Source: Rivularia sp. MS3 (lineage in GTDB: Bacteria > Cyanobacteriota > Cyanobacteriia > Cyanobacteriales > Nostocaceae). Taken from it: a DNA stretch of 64,000 nt. Position numbers and translations under genes: made by a program. The DNA is taken from NCBI GenBank assembly GCA_019192545.1, contig JAHCMI010000033.1, positions 23,300 to 87,299 of the forward strand, in the 5' to 3' direction. Of this stretch, positions 53,592 through 61,855 are shown one piece after another (within the stretch, counting starts at the first letter, position 1; the number at the start of each line of letters is the position of its first letter). Under the pieces are notes generated by a model. It was given only the letters and a program-made list of their open reading frames with translations, was not told where the DNA came from and made no database searches.

Positions 53592-54569
53592 TTAAGAAAA
53601 TAAATCTAACTGTCGAGAATCTTTTTGAATTTTTTTCTTAATCTTTCCTCTTGCGGATTCCCACTCTTCAAACTTACCATCAGCTAAATCATTTAAGCGT
53701 TGAATTGCTCCGGAAGTGTCACCAATTTCCGTTCCTAACCAATAGCGTTGCAATTTTTGAGCAGCATAAAATGTAGTACCAGAACCACCAAAAGGGTCAA
53801 TTATAATTTGTCCTGGATTTGATGACATTGCAATAATTCTTTCTAACATAATTGGAGCTAATTCATTTGCTCCCCTCTTCTTATGTTTACGGTGACGTAC
53901 TGGAGGAATATCGCTCCATACTTCTTCAAGTTGAGTCCAGGTTTGTTCTGTATTATCAACCGCAGAAACATCTTCCCAAACCTCTTCTGGAGCATCCCAA
54001 ACGTCCATTAAATTAATACCTTGAGGATTTAACTTCTTACGATGTCCTCCATAATCGCGAATTTCACCACCACAATGTCGGCAAACTTGTATTGGTGTAT
54101 AAACTTTATTAAAAACTGTTGGCTCTCCTTTCGTATAATAAATTAATCCATAATGAGCCGGAGACATTCGCTTACCTCTGGGAAAAGCTTTCGGCATTCT
54201 ACAAGCAATCCAGTGACGAAAAAGCATTCCTTTTTGATTAAGATATGCGCCATATTCAATACACCATTTTGGTAAGTTAAAAACGAATAAACTTCCACCT
54301 GGTTTAACTACGCGAACGCTTTCATTTAGCCAGTTTTTTGACCATGTAAGATATTCGTTATCTTTTAGATTATCACTCACTCCTTTGCCATAATTTTTAC
54401 CAAGATTAAAAGGTGGATCGGCAAATACAATATCTATGCTTTCATTAGGAAGAGAAGATAAAAAATCTAAGCAATCTCCTTGATAGAGAATGCCGTAATC
54501 GCTTTGATAAACTTCGTTTAAATTATTGTTTTTTGCTGTTGTAGGGGAGATGAGGTGAAAGGGTGGCAT
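53592..54569 (-). CDS. Site-specific DNA methyltransferase, beta-class order (DPPF before FGGSG), probable R-M partner
   Basis: GDCLDFLSSLPNESIDIVFADPPFNLGKNYG ... CRHCGGEIRDYGGHRKK ... IIDPFGGSGTTFYAAQKLQRYWLGTEI. Confidence 0.95.
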   Translation of the reverse strand: MPPFHLISPTTAKNNNLNEVYQSDYGILYQGDCLDFLSSLPNESIDIVFADPPFNLGKNYGKGVSDNLKDNEYLTWSKNWLNESVRVVKPGGSLFVFNLPKWCIEYGAYLNQKGMLFRHWIACRMPKAFPRGKRMSPAHYGLIYYTKGEPTVFNKVYTPIQVCRHCGGEIRDYGGHRKKLNPQGINLMDVWDAPEEVWEDVSAVDNTEQTWTQLEEVWSDIPPVRHRKHKKRGANELAPIMLERIIAMSSNPGQIIIDPFGGSGTTFYAAQKLQRYWLGTEIGDTSGAIQRLNDLADGKFEEWESARGKIKKKIQKDSRQLDLFS

Positions 54570-54725
54570 TAGATACTTTTATAATTTACAGGACTTACGC
54601 AATTTTTATTACAAATTTTAGTATAGAAATAATGGCTCTATATCGTACTCTATAGATAACTTCTTCAAAATGCAACGAACTTTATCTATTTCCACAGCTT
54701 CATCTTCAATAATTAAAGGTAGATA

Positions 54726-54980
54726 TTATTTAATCATTCTTTTTGCTTGCAGGAAATTAATATTTGCGATTTGAGACAAAGCTTTTATATGCTCTTTGTT
54801 GTTAGAGTCAGCAGAACATAAATACATTTTGTATTTAGTTGTATCCTGGAAGATTGCTGGCATATAAGTAGTGACTATAACCCATTTCTTACATTGATTG
54901 CAGAATGCACCTTGGATTCTATCTTGAATCTTTTGCTCAAGATTAGCTCCACATTCTTCACATTTTTTGAAATCAATCAT
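54726..54980 (-). CDS. Small zinc-ribbon protein with L7/L12-C-like tail
   Basis: CEECGANLEQKIQDRIQGAFCNQC; KYKMYLCSADSNNKEHIKALSQIANINFLQAKRMI. Confidence 0.65.
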   Translation of the reverse strand: MIDFKKCEECGANLEQKIQDRIQGAFCNQCKKWVIVTTYMPAIFQDTTKYKMYLCSADSNNKEHIKALSQIANINFLQAKRMIK

Positions 54981-55140
54981 TTTATTACTTTTATTTTTTA
55001 ATAAAACAGGTTAACTATCAATAATTTTAAAATTTTTGTAAACCTCAAAAATAAATCTTAAGTTACGACAGCCACTAAAAATTAGGGCGTAATGCCGAAG
55101 GCACCAAGCTTTGCTTATCGCTTTTTTTATATAGTAAGTT

Positions 55141-56067
55141 TCAATAATTCTCAGCTTTCTCTATTGCTGTTTCCTGCCATTCTTTATAAGTTTTATTAGT
55201 ATCTATAATTTTCCATGCTGTACGTCCGTTATAGCTTGCTCCAGAGATAGTATCGGCTGCTGCACTAGGGCTTGTAAAAGAAATGTCTTCTTGAAAAACT
55301 AGATATGCTTCATCTTGACTGTTAATTAATTTACCCTCTTTAATTAGCTGTTGGCGTATTTCCCAACTTCTTTTAGATAAAGATTTGACACCTTCTTTTC
55401 GCGCAGTTGAGCCTCTTAGTACAATAAATTCACCATCTATTTCTTGAGCTTTTGCTTCTGCTCCAGATGCTTTCATATAAAATACGGGTGAAATAGTTTG
55501 AAACTCGATTTTATCATTATCATTATCTATGAATTCATTTGTAAAAATTGGTTTCGGTGCAGCAAGAGTAAACGAAAACCCTAATACTGGTAACAACATT
55601 TGAACTTGAGATAGAAAAAAATCCATATCAGCAGTATCAGATTCAGGTAAAGGAGGTATTTCCGGAGCAGTACTATTATTAATAGTTCCTCTTCTAGCTT
55701 GCTGTGCCAATCTAATCAATTTGCTTTCAAGATAACGGATATGCGATTTTGTTAAATTTTCGTCTTTACTAATAATCAATGCTGTTCGAGTCCAAAAATC
55801 TTTATTTTCGTCTTTATTATGTTCGGTTAACCTTTTAAAAACGTTGTCGCTTTCACCAATATATATTTTTTCTCTAAGCGGATTATCTGGATCTTCACCA
55901 GCTAAAATATAAACACCTGTACGCTTAGCTTCCATACGTGTAGCTAATTCAGGAAGTTGCGATCGCGGTGCTACAATCACTTTACCAGTCCAGTTAATAA
56001 TTTCTGCTGTCAAGATACTATTAGGTGTTCCTTCCACCAAGAAGATTCTAATAGTTTTACCTTTCAT
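55141..56067 (-). CDS. GIY-YIG nuclease-domain protein with C-terminal DUF4357-like domain
   Basis: GVYILAGEDPDNPLREKIYIGESDNVFKRLTEHNK; LRGSTARKEGVKSLSKRSWEIRQQLIKEGKL...SPSAAADTISGASYNGRTAWKI. Confidence 0.88.
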   Translation of the reverse strand: MKGKTIRIFLVEGTPNSILTAEIINWTGKVIVAPRSQLPELATRMEAKRTGVYILAGEDPDNPLREKIYIGESDNVFKRLTEHNKDENKDFWTRTALIISKDENLTKSHIRYLESKLIRLAQQARRGTINNSTAPEIPPLPESDTADMDFFLSQVQMLLPVLGFSFTLAAPKPIFTNEFIDNDNDKIEFQTISPVFYMKASGAEAKAQEIDGEFIVLRGSTARKEGVKSLSKRSWEIRQQLIKEGKLINSQDEAYLVFQEDISFTSPSAAADTISGASYNGRTAWKIIDTNKTYKEWQETAIEKAENY

Positions 56068-56106
56068 ATTACTTATATAGACTTCTACTTAGATAAAGCT
56101 CACCCC

Positions 56107-56496
56107 TCAATCATCCTCATACTCAGCCCAAGAATTAGCAGTTTCCGACACGGCAACCTTAATTTTCACTCCTTCCGGCAATTTTTTCTTCGTCTCGTCG
56201 TATATATATTTAGCAATCATCTCCGCCGTGGTTTCGTATTCGGGAGGCATGACTTCGTTAAGCACGCAATGATCTAATCCTCCTTTGGTGACATCTTTTT
56301 TTGCCCAACGTAAACTTCTAAAATCAGCAACCATCACGGGATGAGGACAAAATTCTGAAGAGTGTAGTTTGGTGCTAATAGCTTCAATCCGCACTGTATA
56401 ACTATGCCCGTGCATCCTACCGCAAGGACCATCATAATCTTTGATGTAATGGGCGCTATCAAAGCTAAATTCGGTAACAAGTTTCCACTTAGGCAT
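56107..56496 (-). CDS. queD: 6-carboxytetrahydropterin synthase QueD / PTPS family
   Basis: FSFDSAHYIKDYDGPCGRMHGHSYTVRI; VMVADFRSL; LDHCVLNEV; ETTAEMIAKYI. Confidence 0.93.
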   Translation of the reverse strand: MPKWKLVTEFSFDSAHYIKDYDGPCGRMHGHSYTVRIEAISTKLHSSEFCPHPVMVADFRSLRWAKKDVTKGGLDHCVLNEVMPPEYETTAEMIAKYIYDETKKKLPEGVKIKVAVSETANSWAEYEDD

Positions 56497-57030
56497 CTTA
56501 AGTCTCGCTTCGTTGCTGATAGACTAATCTGAAGGTAAATAGTCATTTGTCTACGCTGCTATCTTATCTTATTAAGCCTTTTATGGTTCTCCTGTATCAT
56601 TTAAAAAATCTCAAGTTGACTATAAACCCAGTTTTCTTGAAAAAATCCTTCTTTTTAATTTAATCTTCTTGATACAAATTGAAAAATACAAATACTCTGC
56701 GGCATAACGTTTCGATGTCAGTGATATGTATCACTTTGAATTGAAACAATATTATAGGTCATATAAATTTGAAATATAGATTCATAATCATCTAAATAAC
56801 TATTTCTTCATTAATCAGAATACACAACTAATTTGATGGTTTTTGTTTTTCAAATTCTGTCAATGAATTGACAATTATTTTCTCCTCAAAACATCCGGAA
56901 CCTTCAAATAACTGCATGTAGTTATAGGTGTTCGTTGGAATGTTATGCATAACTAATTAAATCCGCCCCTATTTATATATAGAAACGGATTTAAAGTTCA
57001 TTTTCTATAATAACAAATCAGGAAAAAATC

Positions 57031-57318
57031 ATGACAAGCTTTACTCAATTCAAATCTGAACAAGACTTTCTTTCTCCTGTTCGTCAATGGCTGGATTCTC
57101 AAGAAGTTAAAAATGCTAAATTAGCTCACTTACTCTGCAAATCAATTCCCGCGCAATGTCCTTTTGAACGCGATATTGTTGTTTTTGGACGTAAACTATT
57201 TCACATTCCTCCAATGTGCAAATTAAATCCTCTTTACGAACAAGTTGTAAGTTTACGTTTTAAAGCTTTGTGCTATCTTGCTGACGAATGTGGTGAAGAT
57301 ATTACTGCTTATTGCTAA
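57031..57318 (+). CDS. Mo-dependent nitrogenase C-terminal domain-like protein
   Basis: PVRQWLDSQEVKNAKLAHLLCKSIPAQCPFERDIVVFGRKLFHIPPMCKLNPLYEQVVSLRFKAL. Confidence 0.85.
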   Translation: MTSFTQFKSEQDFLSPVRQWLDSQEVKNAKLAHLLCKSIPAQCPFERDIVVFGRKLFHIPPMCKLNPLYEQVVSLRFKALCYLADECGEDITAYC

Positions 57319-58565
57319 GAATTGATTGGTAATTTTACACTTATTATTGTTCCTTCTTCTAAGTTGGATTTAATTATCAATTCACCATTATGAGATTCTA
57401 CTATACGTTTAACTATTGCAAGCCCCAATCCCGTACCAGAGGATTTTGTTGAATAAAAAGGCTTAGTTAATTTCGGTAAAACCTCTGGGGATATGGGTTC
57501 TCCTCCGTTGCAAATGTTAATCGATACTTGTTTTTGTTCTTCAGAATTATCAAGTTCTAACTGAATTTTTACGGTTTCTCCCACGCTTACAGCTTCACAA
57601 GCGTTACGCACAAGATTAATTACAATTTGTTTGAGTTTATCTTTATCCCCCATTACTTTTAACTGAGTTGATGGGGGATAATATTCTATCTGCCGTTGGT
57701 TTGCTGCTGGTATCATTCGCAGCGATTCTAACATTTGAGAAATAAACCAATTAATATCAATTTCTTCTAAATCTAATCTCTGAGGTTTTGCATACAGCAA
57801 AATCTCTTTCAGCAATCTTTCTAATCTGTCTGCTTCTTCTAAAGCTAAAGAGACTCGCATTTGAGAAGCAACTGAATTATCTATTTTTTTAAAATAATTC
57901 AAACCCATTTTCATCGTAGTAAATGGATTGCGAATTTCGTGAATAATCCCGGATGCAAATTCCCCAATTGCAGCCAAACGTTCTTTTTCTACAAGTTTTG
58001 CTTGCGCTACTTTTAGTTCTTCCGTTCTTTTGGCAACTTCAGCTTCTAATATTTCGTTAAATTTGCATTGTTGCTGATAAAGTTGATAATTATCAATTGC
58101 AGTTGCCGCACGCTCGGCAAATAATTCGACAATTGCCACTTCTTCAGAATTATATTTACGGGGCTTTTGGTGAAACGAACAAATTGTCCCGATAACTTCC
58201 CCTTGAGAAGTGCGTAAAGGTACTCCTAAATAAGAACGATATCCTTGTGGTACTGCACCGTATTCTGTACAAGTTTTAGTATCATCAACTGTAAGGCTTT
58301 TTCCAGTTTCTACTACTGTTCCAGTCACAACACCGTGCAAAGAATAAGTTTTGTCATAATCCTCAAGCTCTATACTGCTTGCAAGAATTTTGTCAAAATC
58401 CCCTTGACAAAAGGTAACCACAGACCAATCAATAGTAATTAGCTTGCTGACACTTATAGCAATTTCTTTTAAAAATTTTTTGAGTTCTCCATCTCGGTAA
58501 CTAAGAGATGATAAAACTTTCAAAGTTCGCTGTTTTTGTTGCCAATTCCGAGATTCCAATTGCAT
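57315..58565 (-). CDS. GAF-domain sensor histidine kinase
   Basis: GAF-like region; ASGIIHEIRNPFTTMKMGL (H box), KQIVINLVRNACEAV (N box), SSGTGLGLAIVKRIVESHNG. Confidence 0.95.
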   Translation of the reverse strand: MQLESRNWQQKQRTLKVLSSLSYRDGELKKFLKEIAISVSKLITIDWSVVTFCQGDFDKILASSIELEDYDKTYSLHGVVTGTVVETGKSLTVDDTKTCTEYGAVPQGYRSYLGVPLRTSQGEVIGTICSFHQKPRKYNSEEVAIVELFAERAATAIDNYQLYQQQCKFNEILEAEVAKRTEELKVAQAKLVEKERLAAIGEFASGIIHEIRNPFTTMKMGLNYFKKIDNSVASQMRVSLALEEADRLERLLKEILLYAKPQRLDLEEIDINWFISQMLESLRMIPAANQRQIEYYPPSTQLKVMGDKDKLKQIVINLVRNACEAVSVGETVKIQLELDNSEEQKQVSINICNGGEPISPEVLPKLTKPFYSTKSSGTGLGLAIVKRIVESHNGELIIKSNLEEGTIISVKLPINS

Positions 58566-58808
58566 AGATTTTTCCTAAATAATTATTTAATAGTATTAAT
58601 TTTGATTAATTTTGCAATATTTTATTGACGCAAACTAATATTTTTCCCAGTGATATCAATATTTTTTCCAATAAATATAAATAATATACAATAATTTTAC
58701 TCAGATAAAAGCGATGCTATTGTAACATCAATTATTAAACAGGAATCATGATATATACATAGAATCAACACAAAGAACAATTTTATATAATTAGCATAAA
58801 TTACTTTT

Positions 58809-59486
58809 ATGACAGCGCACATTTTATTGGTAGAAGACGAAGTTAAACTCGCTAAATTTGTTGAATTAGAATTAGGTTTTGAAGGCTATCAAGTCAGCGT
58901 TGCTAATGACGGATTAACTGGGTTAACTATGGCACGCGAGTCAAGTCCCGATTTAATTCTTCTAGATTGGATGCTGCCGGGAATGACTGGTTTAGAGATT
59001 TGCCGACGACTGCGAAGCACGGGGGATAAGGTACCGATTATTTTGATGACTGCCAAAGACGAAGTTAGCGATCGCGTTGCTGGTTTGGATGCAGGTGCGG
59101 ATGATTATGTAGTAAAACCGTTCAGTGTAGAAGAGTTGTTAGCAAGAGTAAGGGCACGCATTCGCAGGACTTCCGAGGAAAGCAGCGAAGATAATTTAGA
59201 ATTTGAAGATTTAAAATTAAACCGCAGCACTAGGGAAGTTTACCGAAACGGACGATTGATTGAATTGACAGCCAAAGAATTTGATTTACTTGAATATTTA
59301 CTTTCCCATCCCCGACAGGTGATAACACGCGACAGGATTTTAGAAGAAGTCTGGGGTTACGACTTTATGGGAGACTCCAACATTATTGAAGTTTACGTGC
59401 GTTATCTACGGTTGAAATTGGAAGCCAATAAAGAAAAGCGATTGATTCAAACAGTTAGGGGTGTGGGATATGTGTTGCGGGAGTAA
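58809..59486 (+). CDS. OmpR/PhoB-family response regulator
   Basis: [47 protein letters not shown]-terminal winged helix. Confidence 0.96.
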   Translation: MTAHILLVEDEVKLAKFVELELGFEGYQVSVANDGLTGLTMARESSPDLILLDWMLPGMTGLEICRRLRSTGDKVPIILMTAKDEVSDRVAGLDAGADDYVVKPFSVEELLARVRARIRRTSEESSEDNLEFEDLKLNRSTREVYRNGRLIELTAKEFDLLEYLLSHPRQVITRDRILEEVWGYDFMGDSNIIEVYVRYLRLKLEANKEKRLIQTVRGVGYVLRE

Positions 59487-59548
59487 TTTAGAGAGGGGGG
59501 AGAGATTACCAATCCAAAATTCAAAATCTAAAATCAAATAATCAAATT

Positions 59549-59617
59549 GTAGGGTGTGTAACGGCTTGAATATTTATCAAAATAAATTACAAATTGGAAA
59601 ATGCCGTTACGCACCAT
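59549..59617 (+). repeat. 69-bp MITE-like element, copy 1
   Basis: gtagggtgtgtaacggc...gccgttacgcaccat; inverted copy at 61750-61818, 61/69 identical by hand alignment. Confidence 0.85.
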
Positions 59618-59654
59618 TAACTTATGGTAAAACGACATATTTCTAATTATTTCT

Positions 59655-59760
59655 TATGTATTTAACCTTTGACCTTTAACATCTAACCTTTAACCTTTCC
59701 TATGTATTTAACCTTTGACCTTTAACATCTAACCTTTAACCTCTAACCTTTAACCTTAAA
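59655..59760. repeat. Heptamer STRR array containing a 46-bp tandem duplication
   Basis: tatgtatttaacctttgacctttaacatctaacctttaacc present at 59655 and 59701. Confidence 0.9.
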
Positions 59761-59761
59761 A

Positions 59762-61179
59762 CTACCTTGTTCTCAACAATTGTACAAAAGTATCGCTAAC
59801 GGTATGGTCTTTAGTATCGGCTGCGTAATCTATCAACTTTTCTCGTAAATCTTTAGCTTCATTCAAAGGTAACAAAGTTGCCAAGAGAAAATAAACTCCG
59901 CGAAAACGCGGGTCGCCGATGTTATCAATTAATCTAGATTCTGCTTCATTTCCATCACCGAGGAAGGTTTGAACGATAAAGTAATCCATAATTTTATCGT
60001 GACGAAAATACCATTCTTGCTGAGGTTCACCATCGGAATTTTGCCACTGACGGCTGACAACCATTTTGTATTTTTCGTCTTCCATACAGAGTAATTCGTT
60101 GTAAAAATCATCATCTGGTAAAGCACTTTCATCATTAACCCGCATTTGATAAACTGCTTCGGAAAACTGTTTGAGAGGAAATTTCCTAAAGCGTATGCTG
60201 CACTACTACGAATATCCGAGTCAACATTTTTATTTTTGAGAATGTCAGCCATATCTTTAACGTAGGGTTTGGCAGCATTCCCCATCTTTCCCAAAGCAGA
60301 TGCTGCACTACTACGAACATTTACATTAGCAGTTGTGTCTTTAAGAATATCAACGATATCTTTAACGTAGGGCTTGGCAGCATTCCCCATATTTCCCAAA
60401 GCAGATGCTGCACTACTGCGAACATTCGAGTCAACCGATTTATCTTTGAGAATATCGACAATATCTTTAATGTAAGGTTTAGCAGCATCTCCCAGATTTC
60501 CCAAAACATATACTGCACTACCACGAAGATTTGTGTCAACAGATTTATCTTTGATTAAGTTGAGGATATCTTTAACGTAGGGTTTGGTAGCACCTCCCAA
60601 ATTTATTAAAACAGATGCTGCACTAACACGAACATCTGAGTCAACCGATTCATCTTTAAGAATATCAGCGATATCTTTGATGTAGGGTTTAGCAGCATCT
60701 CCCATATTCCTTAAAGCGTATGCTGCTTTAAGACGAATATCTGAGTCAACCGATTTATCTTTAAGAATATCAACGATATCTTTGATGTAGGGTTTAGCAG
60801 CATCCCCTATATTACCCAAAGTTTTTGCTGCATCAATAAAACGAATATCTGAGTCAACAGACTCATCTTTGAAAAGTTCTTTGAAAGTTTTGGCGGCTTG
60901 TTTGGCAACATCCTCCGGCTTCTTAAGTAAAGGTTTTAAATCTTGAGCTTCGTATCTAGCTAATTGCTTTAAAGCATATTCCTTCACTTCATCATAATCA
61001 TCATCCAAAGCAGCCACGATACCGTTAATCTGCCACTGCTGCGGTTTCGGTTTATTTACGTTTCGAGCATTTACCCAAGAAAAGGAGAGAAAAAATACAA
61101 GTAGAAATGTAATTGGAAAAAGTAGAAAAGGGTGTTTAATTAAGCGCTGATATTTAACCATAATTGGGGAATAATACAA
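59762..61179 (-). pseudogene. Chimeric/frame-disrupted HEAT-repeat protein fused out of frame to a NACHT-protein-like C-terminus
   Basis: Signal/TM, ~7 x 35-aa HEAT-like units, reading frame change near 60160-60195, then KFPLKQFSEAVYQMRVNDESALPDDDFYNELLC...EWYFRHDKIMDYFIVQTFLG in another frame. Confidence 0.75.
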
Positions 61180-61323
61180 AACTATTGGATTCCCGAAAGT
61201 GTAATTTTTTATTCAACTGTAAACGTAATTTTATTTACGATGCTAAAAGAATACAATTTTTTAAGTATTATTCCGGATGGCTTGAATATCTTGTTTTGGA
61301 AGAATATTTCTGTTTATTTCCTT

Positions 61324-61710
61324 CCTCTGCGTACTCTGCGCCTCTGCGGTTTTTTTTATCGGTAATTTTCTTTAATAAACGAATTAATTAGCTTTATTTT
61401 CAGCATCTAATTAAACATAATACTCTTCCATTCGAGCATAATCTTCACGACGTTCTTGTTCGATATATTTCATCATCGTGCATTACTATCTTTTATACTT
61501 GTTTTGAATAATTTTTAATCGGGTTTATGTTTGTATTTGATATTTTTATTATAAAAATATGGTAGAAAAAACTCTGCGCTCCTCCGCGCTTACCTCCGCG
61601 TTTCTTTGCATTAAAAATATATAGTTCCCATAGAAAAGGATTTGATATTAACAGTTTTTACAGAAGATGGTTTAGGTAAATAACCGCAGAGACGCAGAGT
61701 AATCAGAGGT
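61324..61710. repeat. Three dispersed CTCTGCG/CCTCCGCG repeat clusters
   Basis: 61325 ctctgcgtactctgcgcctctgcgg; 61572 ctctgcgctcctccgcgcttacctccgcg; 61684 inverted ccgcagagacgcagag. Confidence 0.7.
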
Positions 61711-61749
61711 AAGAAGTAATGAGAGAGTTTTCGTTTTCTCGGTAAGTTC

Positions 61750-61818
61750 ATGGTGCGTAACGGCATTTTCAAATTTACAATTTATATACAAAAATATTCG
61801 AGCCGTTACACACCCTAC
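61750..61818 (-). repeat. 69-bp MITE-like element, copy 2 (inverted)
   Basis: atggtgcgtaacggc...gccgttacacaccctac. Confidence 0.85.
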
Positions 61819-61855
61819 AAGCAAGAAAGGTTAAAGGTTTTAATTTCTAACTCTT

